Of a DNA stretch of 64,000 nt, positions 36,360 through 44,738 are shown one piece after another; position 1 is the first letter of the stretch; each line of letters opens with the position of its first letter. Made by a program: the position numbers and the translations under genes. Source of the DNA: Membranihabitans marinus (GTDB lineage Bacteria; Bacteroidota; Bacteroidia; Chitinophagales; Saprospiraceae); assembly GCF_019802045.1 (NCBI RefSeq), contig NZ_JAHVHU010000016.1, positions 1-64,000 of the forward strand, written 5' to 3'. The notes under the pieces are model-generated. The model was not told the origin of the DNA. It searched no databases and saw only the letters and a list, made by a program, of their open reading frames with translations.

Positions 36360-36480
36360 GGGGGAAGAATCCTGTGGCGGCCGCAGGAGGGGAGCGAGGA
36401 GGCTTACACATTGCCATGGGTGCGGTTTGAATGGAGAAACATCTTTGTTATCGGTGGGTAATACTGTAAGTCATTTCTCT
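36360..36480. repeat. Left composite repeat, part B
   Basis: Matches 47689-47810 over about 120 bases: GGGGGAAGAATCCTGTGG, AGCGAGGAGGCTTACAC, TTGCCATNGGTGCGGTTTGAAT, then a stem-like ACATC/TTGTTATC block and GGGTAA-ACTGTA. It stops nine bases before the hsdR stop codon. Confidence 0.85.
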
Positions 36481-36488
36481 TATTGATT

Positions 36489-39400
36489 TCACGCCTGAGT
36501 GGTCACCATACGCTTCATAGTATCAAAAAAGGCTCGGTAAAAGGACTCGTCCTGCGCATAAAGCTTATACAAATCCAATTCTTTTCGTCGTTGATCCCGC
36601 ATCACATCATCCAATATTTTTTTAAAGGCAATCTCCCTGTTTTGCGTATCCGGGTTCTCCGCCACCTTGGATTGAAAATCGGGGTGCGCATGGATATGCT
36701 TGGTCAGCGTGATAAATTTCACCCGCTGATCTTCCGGCGTCGCATCCCAGCCTTGAAACCAACGCTCATTGAACGATTGGATAATCTGATCCAGGGGGTC
36801 TTTCTCTTCCTCACTCGCATGAGCTCCCCGTGGATTTGGATTCTGGGGATCCAGTTCCGAATCCGAATCATCCAGCTCGATGGTATGATTCAGCTTGGTT
36901 CGTTCCAGTCCGTACGTCGACAGATCCACCGATTCCAGTAATTCATCGATCATTTCATCCTCTTTCGTCTTAACCACCAACTTAGGGATAAGAAATTTCA
37001 AAAACCAAAACAGCTTTTCCCAATCCAGGACTTCGAATTCAATAATGGCCGCCATTTGACCATAGATTTTCACAAACTGCTTCGCCTTGATCTTAAAATC
37101 GGCCTTCTCTTCATCTGCCAGATCCAGATGATGGTTAAAACGATCCGCGGCCGTGTCGATGATTGGACTCAGCTGTTGTGCATCGATCTTGTTAAAGTAT
37201 TTTTCCACAAAATCTTCGACCTCTGCCCATTCGTAGACGCCCACATCATCCATAGTTCCTTTGAGTTCATGGAGGACATTGACATCGGTGGCCTGGCTCA
37301 ACGAAGTGGAAGTGTAAAACGGATCAAAAGAAGCTTTGATGTCGTCCACCTGATTAAAGAAATCCAGGATAAACAGATCTTCTGTTTTCTTACCCAACTT
37401 GTCCGCCGATCGGTTCAATCGGCTCAGCGCCTGAACCGCCAACACACCCTGCAACTTCTTATCGACATACATGGTGCACAATTTGGGTTGATCAAATCCC
37501 GTGAGGTATTTATTGGCGACGACCAGGATCCGGTATTCATCGGTATCAAATCGTACGCTGGTCTCTTTATCTGAAAAACCATTCATCCCCGTTTCGGTAT
37601 ATTCGATCCCATCCACCATTTTGCTGCCCGAAAAGGCTACTGCAATTTTAAAAGGGTGCCCCTTATCCGCCAGAATACGATTGATGGCCAGATAATAACG
37701 GATCGTCGATTCAATGTTTTGAGTGACCACCATCGCTTTCCCTTTGCCCTTGAGCTTCTTGGTGTTGTACACCTTGCTGATAAAGTGCTCCATCATGACT
37801 TCAGCCTTGGTCGCTATCGTCCGTTTATCCTGCTCGACGTAGGCTCGCAATTTTTTCTGCGCCTTTTTGGTGTCGAACAAGGGATTGTCCTGCACCGACT
37901 TCTCAATCTCGTAATAGCTTTTGTAGGTCGTATAATTGGCCAACACATCCAAAATAAACCCCTCTTCGATGGCTTGCTTCATGGAATACAAGTGAAAAGG
38001 TTCAAAGGATCCGTCTTCCTGCTTTCTGCCAAATCGTTCCAGTGTTGCATTTTTGGGCGTCGCCGTAAACGCCATGTAGGATGCATTGCCTTTCATCTTC
38101 CGGGCTTGGAGCGCTTTCAAGATCTTATCCTGCTCATCTTCCTCTTCTTCCTCCTGGTCCATGCCCATCGCCTGGTTCATCTTGCCCGCCGTGGTCCCGC
38201 TTTGTGAGCTGTGTGCTTCATCGATCACCACGGCAAACCGCTTGTCGCTCAGATCAGCGATTTCGTCCACGATGAACGGAAACTTCTGAATCGTCGTGAT
38301 GATGATTTTCTTGCCTTGCTCCAGGCTGTCCCGCAAGTCGCGGGAAGAGTGAGCTGCTGCTACGATATTTTTCACCTCCGAAAATTCCTTGATGTTTTCC
38401 CGAATTTGTTTGTCCAGCAACCGCCTATCGGTCACCACCACCACCGAATCAAACAACGGGGTATGCAACCCCTTGGCACCGGGCAACCCTTCCCGCTGCG
38501 GATAGGTCTCTATCAGCTGATAGGCGGCCCAGGTGATGGAGTTTGATTTTCCTGAACCGGCCGAGTGCTGGATCAGGTAGGTATGTCCCACGCCATTCTT
38601 AGAAGCATGATCCAGTATTTTTCGCACTACATCCAACTGGTGGTACCGCGGAAAAAACAACGTACGCTTGCTCAAGGCATCGGATGCTTTCCCGTCAAAG
38701 CGGACGAAATGTTGGATGATGTTGGTCAGGCTGGATCTGGTGAAAACCTCCTCCCACAAATAAGCCGATTTATGGCCGAATGGATTGGGCGGGTTGCCTT
38801 TCCCGTTCTGGTGTCCTTTGTTAAAAGGCAGGAAGAAGGAGTCCCGCCCGGCCAGTTTGGTGCACATATACACTTCATCGGTATCTACCGCAAAATGGAC
38901 GATGCATCGGCCAATCTGAAGCAATGGTTGCCGGATGTCCCGGTCCCGCTTGTATTGCCGGATTCCGTGCACTTTGGCATTTTGGCCGGTCCAGGCATTT
39001 TTGAGTTCCAGGGTAGCGATGGCCAGCCCGTTGACAAAGACGACCATATCGATTTCTTCGCGTGCATTGTCCAGATTGTACCGGACCTGTCGGGTTACGC
39101 TAAATTCATTTTTCTCAAAATTATCCTTCACCGTTTGACTGCTGCTCGCCATGGGCAGCTGGTACAATAGGGTGAAATGCGCATCTTCCACCTCCAGTCC
39201 TTTCCGCAGAATCCGGAGGATGCCGTATTTCCGGACCATGCGATCGTACCGTTCCAGTATTTTAAGTTTCCAGTCCGAAGAACGTTGGATCTTTTCCAGC
39301 TCCTCACTTTGCGTCTCTTCCAGGAAATGCCAGAACCGGGTTTCATCGATGGCATACTTAGCATCAAAGTCATTGGTGTCTCCCATATAATAACCCTTGC

Positions 39401-39527
39401 CAGCACCATACGTTGCCCGGGTATCCAGCACGGTAGGATCTTTAGACGCTATATCTTCCAGGCTGTGACCCGTTAAGGCTTTTTCGATGGCGGCTTCCAG
39501 CGCCTGTTCATTGGTTTGGCTATGCAT
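36489..39527 (-). CDS. hsdR: Type I restriction endonuclease subunit R
   Basis: The translocase and nuclease subunit of the type I system, 1012 residues from the ATG at 39527 (Met-His-Ser-Gln). An upstream in-frame Met at 39587 would overlap the previous gene by about 50 bases. The nuclease is of RecB type: Asp160 followed by E174-L-K176. Walker A is AGSGKSN at 323-329 and the DEAH box is at 436-439. Helicase domain 2 contains ANKYLTGFDQP and ALSRLNRS (motif VI), and a C-terminal helical region follows. All motifs are intact. It is the last gene of the island, separated from hsdM and hsdS by about 3.4 kb of AT-rich cargo, and is preceded by a truncated fic. Confidence 0.94.
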   Translation of the reverse strand: MHSQTNEQALEAAIEKALTGHSLEDIASKDPTVLDTRATYGAGKGYYMGDTNDFDAKYAIDETRFWHFLEETQSEELEKIQRSSDWKLKILERYDRMVRKYGILRILRKGLEVEDAHFTLLYQLPMASSSQTVKDNFEKNEFSVTRQVRYNLDNAREEIDMVVFVNGLAIATLELKNAWTGQNAKVHGIRQYKRDRDIRQPLLQIGRCIVHFAVDTDEVYMCTKLAGRDSFFLPFNKGHQNGKGNPPNPFGHKSAYLWEEVFTRSSLTNIIQHFVRFDGKASDALSKRTLFFPRYHQLDVVRKILDHASKNGVGHTYLIQHSAGSGKSNSITWAAYQLIETYPQREGLPGAKGLHTPLFDSVVVVTDRRLLDKQIRENIKEFSEVKNIVAAAHSSRDLRDSLEQGKKIIITTIQKFPFIVDEIADLSDKRFAVVIDEAHSSQSGTTAGKMNQAMGMDQEEEEEDEQDKILKALQARKMKGNASYMAFTATPKNATLERFGRKQEDGSFEPFHLYSMKQAIEEGFILDVLANYTTYKSYYEIEKSVQDNPLFDTKKAQKKLRAYVEQDKRTIATKAEVMMEHFISKVYNTKKLKGKGKAMVVTQNIESTIRYYLAINRILADKGHPFKIAVAFSGSKMVDGIEYTETGMNGFSDKETSVRFDTDEYRILVVANKYLTGFDQPKLCTMYVDKKLQGVLAVQALSRLNRSADKLGKKTEDLFILDFFNQVDDIKASFDPFYTSTSLSQATDVNVLHELKGTMDDVGVYEWAEVEDFVEKYFNKIDAQQLSPIIDTAADRFNHHLDLADEEKADFKIKAKQFVKIYGQMAAIIEFEVLDWEKLFWFLKFLIPKLVVKTKEDEMIDELLESVDLSTYGLERTKLNHTIELDDSDSELDPQNPNPRGAHASEEEKDPLDQIIQSFNERWFQGWDATPEDQRVKFITLTKHIHAHPDFQSKVAENPDTQNREIAFKKILDDVMRDQRRKELDLYKLYAQDESFYRAFFDTMKRMVTTQA

Positions 39528-39537
39528 TATTTCATCA

Positions 39538-39948
39538 TTAATCATTAAACAAATTGACATACTCTTGAAAAAGGTAAAGACGTCCACGTTGCGCGCCGGT
39601 TATCTCCGTAATGATATCCAATTCTTCCAAAACTTTTATTAGATTATAAGCCGGTCTCATTGTCTTCCCGGTGATTTCACTTACTTTTTGAGCTTCTATA
39701 ATAGGGTGAGAATAGAGATATTGTACTACTTTATAGGCATCTCCACTCCGAGCCCCAATATCTTTTAGCTTTCCATCTATTTCTTTTTGTAGATGCAAGA
39801 TCCCATCGAAAGTTTTTACCCCATTTCTAGCCGTTTCAATGACTCCTGTTAGGAAAATCTTGAACCATTGATTAAGATCATGATGGGTACGTACTCGCAT
39901 TAAGTTGTCGTAATATAAACCCGATGCATAGTTATCCATTAAAAGCAA
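39538..39948 (-). pseudogene. Truncated Fic protein, C-terminal winged-helix part only
   Basis: A 136-codon frame corresponding to the C-terminal third of a Fic-family protein: the YYDNLMRVRTHHDLNQWFKIFLTGVIETA segment that follows the catalytic helix, then a winged helix (KVVQYLYSHPIIEAQKVSEITGKTMRPAYNLIKVLEEL) and the terminal GRLYLFQEYVNLF. The catalytic HPFxxGNGR part that should lie upstream is missing. The DNA before it encodes nothing Fic-like in any frame I checked. The open frame begins with TTG and has an ATG three codons later. It ends 10 bases before hsdR. Either a relic or, less likely, a small free-standing DNA-binding regulator. Confidence 0.78.
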
Positions 39949-40245
39949 TTTTATACCTAGGGCTGTTTTACAAAAACACGAAAAGGTACAATAAGCGCCC
40001 TTGTTATTTTACATTACGGCGAAAAAGTAAAATAAGCAAACCACTTAATTTACCTTTGCTTTTTATCATAACTTTCATTTTTGTCCATTGACTCTACCAA
40101 AATTATAGTCCTCCTATAATCATTCTATATCATAGTTCAAGACTCTCACTTTCCCCGAAACCAGGCTTGGAAAAAAGTATTATCAGCATTCGAATCATAT
40201 TGATGCAATTGCCACATCTTATCTTTCCATTATCTTGAACTATGA
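39949..40245. other. Recombination scar with hsdS tail and inverted repeats
   Basis: Non-coding. On the minus strand, 40098-40156 matches 40688-40748 over about 60 bases, including the GGGGAAAGTGAGAGT sequence that ends an hsdS gene (Gly-Lys-Val-Arg-Val). TATCTTGAACTATGATT at 40225-40241 is an inverted copy of part of the same repeat. Confidence 0.7.
40098..40156 (-). repeat. Copy 1 of the hsdS-tail direct repeat
   Basis: About 60 bases almost identical to 40688-40748 (TATAATCATTCT, ATCATAGTTCAAGAC, CTCTCACTTTCCCCG shared). It contains the end of a type I specificity gene on the minus strand. The two copies flank the GxxExxY gene. Confidence 0.8.
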
Positions 40246-40656
40246 TTAGTTCTGATTTTTTGATGGTCTTTGATTTCTAGGTTTCATGACGCGCTTGAAT
40301 TGCAGAGAAGTACTGCCAAAATTAATCAACAAACCAATATCCAGTCCATATGCTTCTAAGTAATTGATGGCCTGAGCCAAATGAACATCTTCCAATTCTT
40401 TTATCGCCTTTATTTCTACCATAATTTTTTCTTCCACAAAAAAGTCAACCCGCCTCGTACCAATTGGATGGCCTTTATAACTCAGAGCCATTTCCATTTC
40501 CCGTACATGTGCCAGTTGTTGCATGTTTAATTCAATGCTTAAGGCTCTTTGGTAAATGACTTCCTGAAAACCATTTCCCAAGTATTTATGTACTTCCATG
40601 GCAGCCCCAATTATTTTTCCCGTTAACTCCGAATATTGATACTTACTTTTAATCAT
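40246..40656 (-). CDS. GxxExxY protein 1 (PD-(D/E)XK-like fold)
   Basis: A 136-residue member of the GxxExxY family. The name-giving motif is in GNGFQEVIYQRAL near residue 27. The nuclease-like core is IGTRRVDFFVEEKIMVEIKA (Asp and Glu-x-Lys, about residues 65-86), and VHLAQAINYLEAYGLDIGLLINFG follows. Family function is unknown. Members are often found next to restriction or mobile genes. It is flanked on both sides by about 60-base direct repeats carrying hsdS ends, suggesting it was inserted or duplicated together with part of hsdS. It is a paralogue of the gene at 44303-44683. Confidence 0.85.
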   Translation of the reverse strand: MIKSKYQYSELTGKIIGAAMEVHKYLGNGFQEVIYQRALSIELNMQQLAHVREMEMALSYKGHPIGTRRVDFFVEEKIMVEIKAIKELEDVHLAQAINYLEAYGLDIGLLINFGSTSLQFKRVMKPRNQRPSKNQN

Positions 40657-40687
40657 AGCTTAGGTATTTATTCATTGTCTTACACCG

Positions 40688-40748
40688 AAATCAAAGTCTT
40701 CCTATAATCATTCTCAATCATAGTTCAAGACACTCTCACTTTCCCCGT
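40688..40748 (-). repeat. Copy 2 of the hsdS-tail direct repeat
   Basis: Nearly identical to 40098-40156. Upstream of it, on the minus strand, the last 23 codons of a former hsdS remain readable (see 40725-40796). Confidence 0.8.
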
Positions 40749-40796
40749 CACCACACCATCAATCAAACTGCGTTTATCGGTCTGGCTAAATGACAT
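40725..40796 (-). pseudogene. hsdS 3' remnant
   Basis: Twenty-three codons plus stop read Met-Ser-Phe-Ser-Gln-Thr-Asp-Lys-Arg, then SLIDGVVTGKVRVS. This is the characteristic C-terminal end of type I specificity subunits (compare TTLIDRVVKGKI at the end of the intact hsdS here). The rest of that copy is gone, replaced by the AT-rich cargo genes. It shows that the locus once held another hsdS end at this place. Confidence 0.75.
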
Positions 40797-40816
40797 AGCC
40801 CCGCATTGGGGCTATG
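40794..40816 (-). terminator. Stem-loop after the coiled-coil gene
   Basis: A perfect 9-base stem CATAGCCCC/GGGGCTATG with a five-base loop, 31 bases past the stop codon at 40847. On the minus strand it is followed by TCATTT, not a full U-tract, so termination is plausible but not certain. Confidence 0.55.
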
Positions 40817-40846
40817 AACATTTTAGCCTTTGTTTGCAGGCAGTTT

Positions 40847-41749
40847 TTATTCTTCTTTAAATTGAGTTTTAATAAATCTTTTGGTATTTGCCTCAATAGC
40901 ATAATCTACTTTCATTTTTATATTTTTTAATCTTTCAATTTTTACTTCATCTGCGTAAATTGAAGAATATGTGACGTTCATTCTCATGCATAAATTTTTA
41001 TCAAACGGCAAATTGTCTTCTTTCTTTATTGAGTCATAAACAACCTCAACTTTATCCTCTAATTTCTTCGGCGGATAGATTGTCGGTGGATTCAAATCAT
41101 GTTGAGCAGTTCTGAAAATACTATAACTTTTAGAATGGTCATCACATTCCCATGGACCATAACTATGTAATTTTGGATGTAAAATTATTGGTACTCTATT
41201 ATTAAATTTCACCTCAATTACTAAATCATTCCCCTTGAAATTTAATCCAAATTCAACATTGGGAGAAGTTTTTTTCAAAGCCTCTAATTCCTTTTCTGAT
41301 TGAGTTCTATTATTTTCAGCATCTTCAAGTTCTTGAATTTTCTTAGTTTTCTCCTCTAATTCCTGTTGGTAATTCTCAATTTTCCCTGTTAACCCTTTAT
41401 TCTGTTCGTATAAATCTTGGTTATTAGTTTGAATCGACTTGTTGCTGCCTAATAATTCCGTGTTCTGAGAAATAAGATCCAAATTTTTGTCTCCTAACTT
41501 GGTAATCTGTTCGGACAATTTAACATTGTTTGTTTCAAGACTTCGTATTGTAAATTCTTGAGACTCTATTCGTTTTGTTTGTTCATTTAAAATGTTGGTT
41601 TGAGATGAAATTTGTGTGGTTTGATTATCTAATTTACCCTTCATTATTGAGTTGTTAATCTTTCTCCCGTAATAAACAAAGTAAGTTCCTATTCCGATAA
41701 GAACAATTCCCAATATTGTTATCCATTCTGGATTATTGAACATTTTCAT
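40847..41749 (-). CDS. Membrane-anchored coiled-coil protein, probable partner of DUF4917
   Basis: A 300-residue protein with one N-terminal membrane span (residues 9-27), a long coiled coil (about 35-165, rich in Gln, Asn, Leu, Glu with heptad spacing) and a C-terminal domain of about 125 residues. That domain begins near FGLNFKGNDLVIEVKFNNRVPIILHPKL and looks beta-rich. I do not recognise a family. It follows the SIR2-like DUF4917 gene by 76 bases on the same strand, both are distinctly AT-rich, and a stem-loop closes the pair. The arrangement resembles two-gene defence modules in which a membrane sensor or effector accompanies an NAD-consuming enzyme. That role is inference. Confidence 0.75.
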   Translation of the reverse strand: MKMFNNPEWITILGIVLIGIGTYFVYYGRKINNSIMKGKLDNQTTQISSQTNILNEQTKRIESQEFTIRSLETNNVKLSEQITKLGDKNLDLISQNTELLGSNKSIQTNNQDLYEQNKGLTGKIENYQQELEEKTKKIQELEDAENNRTQSEKELEALKKTSPNVEFGLNFKGNDLVIEVKFNNRVPIILHPKLHSYGPWECDDHSKSYSIFRTAQHDLNPPTIYPPKKLEDKVEVVYDSIKKEDNLPFDKNLCMRMNVTYSSIYADEVKIERLKNIKMKVDYAIEANTKRFIKTQFKEE

Positions 41750-41825
41750 TTTCTTTTATTAATTGCCTGCAACTCTTTCTATTTAAATATGTTAATGGTG
41801 ACTTTTTTAAAGCTACCTAGGGACT

Positions 41826-42902
41826 TTATCCCCAAATATTAGCTGTTTGGGAATTGTAAACATTCACTTTGCAGTCAAATTTATCTTGAATATTTATTAT
41901 ATATTCCAAATCGGGTTCTGAATATACACCAATGTAAACACTGAATAATTTTTCTCCAGATTGAGCACCACGTTTAGCTGCAATGTTAACTGCATCTATT
42001 ATATGATAATCATATTCCCCAAAGTTGAAACCAAATGAAACTAATGAACCTGTAATATTGCATAATTGATCATAGCAATATGTCAAATATCTATTATGAT
42101 AAATATGTTCTAGTTTTTCTTCCCCGTTACCAGCAGTTACAAATACAGGATAATCTTTATTATTCATTCGATCCTTTATATTTTCCAAAAGATATTTACG
42201 GTTTGTATACACCTCCTTTTCTATTGCTATTCCTGTATCAAATATGGGAAGTGTTCCATGGACGTAAAATATTTTCTGCATTTCCTTATATTTGCCCCAA
42301 TTTAAATCACCATATTTCGCTTCTTCTTGTCCTCTTCTTGTCTCCACTGGATTCAAGTGTTCTTTTCCAAAACCATCGTTTGCATATTTAGATTCGTTTC
42401 GCATCAAAACCCAATACAAAAGCAAATCATAATTGGTGGAAAATACTTTCCCGTCCTTTTTTAGGTATTCATGTAAAAAATCAAAACAGGCTATGCTTTT
42501 TCCCTCTGAAATTTCAAAAACATGTTCAGGATGTAAAGAGCTTACCGCATCAACAAGACTTTTTTGCAATAATTGACTTGCTCTAGTTAAAGTATTTACT
42601 AGCTCACCACCTTTATCAAAGAATTTTGCCAGTTCAATAAAATTGTCGAGTTGACGCATGACCTGTTCAAAATTTTTGGTGTTGATAATTTCAAATAATT
42701 TGGATAATATAGGATCTTCAATATCTTCAATGAAATCATATAGTGCGTTATATGAAAATATCTGATGATCATATGCCATGCTAAATCCATTACCCATTAA
42801 AAGGTGCTTGGGGTAGTTTCTTTCGTTTAATTTGACTAATACTGATTCATAATTGGGTAAATCTTCAAATTTCAGTTCTTTCGGTATATTATTGTTAGCC
42901 AT
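41826..42902 (-). CDS. DUF4917 protein with SIR2-like motifs
   Basis: A 358-residue protein of the DUF4917 family. Motifs arranged as in SIR2-type NAD-binding enzymes are visible: HLLMGNGFS at residues 33-41 (nucleotide loop), STNYD at 155-159 (the TNYD element with the catalytic Asn), YVHGT at 213-217 (candidate catalytic His215) and GFNFGEYDYHI at 291-301 (late SIR2-like block). This supports an NADase or NAD-binding role. SIR2 domains of this kind kill infected cells in Thoeris, DSR and similar defence systems. It starts 12 bases after the hsdS stop, so it is co-transcribed with the specificity gene. Base composition is much lower in G+C than hsdM (25% in 41881-41940 against 52% in 46501-46560), indicating separate acquisition. 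Confidence 0.85.
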   Translation of the reverse strand: MANNNIPKELKFEDLPNYESVLVKLNERNYPKHLLMGNGFSMAYDHQIFSYNALYDFIEDIEDPILSKLFEIINTKNFEQVMRQLDNFIELAKFFDKGGELVNTLTRASQLLQKSLVDAVSSLHPEHVFEISEGKSIACFDFLHEYLKKDGKVFSTNYDLLLYWVLMRNESKYANDGFGKEHLNPVETRRGQEEAKYGDLNWGKYKEMQKIFYVHGTLPIFDTGIAIEKEVYTNRKYLLENIKDRMNNKDYPVFVTAGNGEEKLEHIYHNRYLTYCYDQLCNITGSLVSFGFNFGEYDYHIIDAVNIAAKRGAQSGEKLFSVYIGVYSEPDLEYIINIQDKFDCKVNVYNSQTANIWG

Positions 42903-42914
42903 GATGGTGTACTT

Positions 42915-44306
42915 TTAATTAATATTTATTTTACCTTTCACCACCCTATCGATCAATGTTGTTTTATATTCCACTAATTTTTCCATCTGGGAATGATGGA
43001 GTGAGATTGCTCGGTTGATTCTAGATGTTTCAATTTTGATGTATTTAACAATATGAAGTTGATCGGACTTTGGAATTAACGGTATTAACATTCTTCTGAC
43101 TTGATCTTGGCTAATATTTGGGTCAACACGAGAGCCTTTAGCATAAAACATCCAATGAGGTCTATAGAATTTAACATAATAATACAGAAATTCACTGTCT
43201 ACTTTGTTAGAGGGAATAATCCCGCAGAGAGCTTGGTTCAATGTTCCTGTAAATCTAATTACAGAATGTTTTCCTATAGTTCCAGGGCCTCCATACATTG
43301 CAACACATACTGTATTTTTCGGGACAATTTTACATGCAGTATCTCTGACAGCTTCTTTGGTTATTTTCTCGGGAACATCAAATAATTCATCATTATTTAG
43401 ATCAGTTGTTCTAATCCAAGGTATACATCCATCATAATATAATTTTCTTTCTCCACTAGGCGGTGTTCCGCCACTTGTTGTACTACACAGTTTTCTTATT
43501 TCGGTCACTTCCCACCCCGCTGGAATCTTCCCGATCCATTCCACGCCGGAATCCTTGACTTCGGCAGGGTCCGTCCAGGCTTTTTTTTCTGTGTTCCAGA
43601 CCTTTTTTCCGGTCACCAGATCCTGGATCAGGATTTGCTTGCGTTCGTTGAGCAGGGAGATTTGTCGTTCTTTGATGCCGATGGCCTGGTCGATCTTGCG
43701 GGTCTTGTCGTCCAGAAATTCGGCGATGGCCGTTTGTTCGGGGAGGGGAGGAATCAAGATCTGTGCATTATTTAAGAATTTTCCATTAACGTGGGGAATA
43801 CCCATTCCAATCGTATTCTTTCTTAATTGAACCTCCAAAACCTTAGATTGGTACCAAGCATAATTGATATTAATTTTTTTAAAGATTATATGTGCAACCG
43901 TTGATGAGATCACTCCCTTTCTACTTCTTAAAAACTCTCCAGAATTTGACCCATCCCAAAGCAAGAGAATTTCGTTTGAATCAATTATTACAGGATCTTT
44001 ATCTGATACCCATTGATTTTCAATGCCACCTCGTAAATACTCCATGCTCATATAGGGTGGTAAATCAGCTTCTTTATTTGATACAATTTTATTAGGAAGT
44101 TTACCCTTATTTGTTTCAGCTATATATTTGAACCTCGTTATATGCCAATGCTCCGGAATCTTTCCCAGCCATTCCACGCCGGAATCTTTATAGGTAGGGT
44201 GTTTTTTAAATCGGGGGGTGTTTGTCTGAATCACAGATTTCCCCGGATGAATGGATTCCACGGATTCGTGACGCCGAACAGGTATTGTAGATCGTGAGTA
44301 ACTCAT
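42915..44306 (-). CDS. hsdS: Type I restriction specificity subunit S
   Basis: A 463-residue specificity subunit with two target-recognition domains, each introduced by the same phrase: GVEWLGKIPEHW near residue 45 and GVEWIGKIPAGW near 265. The central conserved helix region is LPPLPEQTAIAEFLDDKTRKIDQAIGIKERQISLLNERKQILIQDLVTGKK (about 190-240), and the second ends LVEYKTTLIDRVVKGKI. Each domain should read one half of a bipartite site. The start overlaps the stop of GxxExxY protein 2 by four bases. The recognition domains are AT-richer than the conserved helices, the usual sign of domain exchange. Confidence 0.93.
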   Translation of the reverse strand: MSYSRSTIPVRRHESVESIHPGKSVIQTNTPRFKKHPTYKDSGVEWLGKIPEHWHITRFKYIAETNKGKLPNKIVSNKEADLPPYMSMEYLRGGIENQWVSDKDPVIIDSNEILLLWDGSNSGEFLRSRKGVISSTVAHIIFKKININYAWYQSKVLEVQLRKNTIGMGIPHVNGKFLNNAQILIPPLPEQTAIAEFLDDKTRKIDQAIGIKERQISLLNERKQILIQDLVTGKKVWNTEKKAWTDPAEVKDSGVEWIGKIPAGWEVTEIRKLCSTTSGGTPPSGERKLYYDGCIPWIRTTDLNNDELFDVPEKITKEAVRDTACKIVPKNTVCVAMYGGPGTIGKHSVIRFTGTLNQALCGIIPSNKVDSEFLYYYVKFYRPHWMFYAKGSRVDPNISQDQVRRMLIPLIPKSDQLHIVKYIKIETSRINRAISLHHSQMEKLVEYKTTLIDRVVKGKININ

Positions 44307-44683
44307 AGTACCAGACGTTTAAATGTTAATGACTTGCTTCCGAAGTTAATTAATAATCCCACTTCCAATCTGTACGCTTTAAGGTAGTTTAATACTTGTG
44401 CGATATGTACATCCTCCAGCTTAATAAGTGCTTTGAGTTCCACTAAAACTTTTCCTTCTACCACGAAATCGGCCCTACGTGTACCAATAGGTTTGGGTAA
44501 GGATCTATAGTAAATCTGTTGTTCAATTTCGCGTGCAAATTCTAAATTCCGTTGTGAGAATTCCCACGCTAATGCTCTCTGATAAATAACCTCTTGAAAG
44601 CCATTTCCTAAAAAACTATGCACATCAAAGGCCGCTCCTATTATTTTTTCAGTAACCTCTTTGTATTTTAGTTTATCATTCAT
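44303..44683 (-). CDS. GxxExxY protein 2 (PD-(D/E)XK-like fold)
   Basis: A 126-residue GxxExxY protein: GNGFQEVIYQRAL near residue 27, IGTRRADFVVEGKVLVELKALIKLEDVHIAQVLNYL as the Asp/Glu-x-Lys core, and a LLINFGSKSLTFKRLV end. It is clearly paralogous to 40246-40656 but not identical. It lies between the truncated rhuM and hsdS and overlaps hsdS by four bases, so it is translated with the specificity subunit. Its role is unknown; a nuclease or modulatory subunit of the type I complex is possible. Confidence 0.86.
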   Translation of the reverse strand: MNDKLKYKEVTEKIIGAAFDVHSFLGNGFQEVIYQRALAWEFSQRNLEFAREIEQQIYYRSLPKPIGTRRADFVVEGKVLVELKALIKLEDVHIAQVLNYLKAYRLEVGLLINFGSKSLTFKRLVL

Positions 44684-44738
44684 CCGTGAAATCTTTTAAT
44701 CCTAATAATCCGTGATTCTGACAATTTTACCCTTGCTC

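Noticed and set aside
36360-36480. Insertion sequence end
   Set aside because: The repeat has no terminal inverted repeats or transposase; it is described as a composite repeat instead.
39949-40245. N-terminal Fic domain in another frame
   Set aside because: I looked for HPFxxGNGR-like sequence upstream of the fragment and found none.
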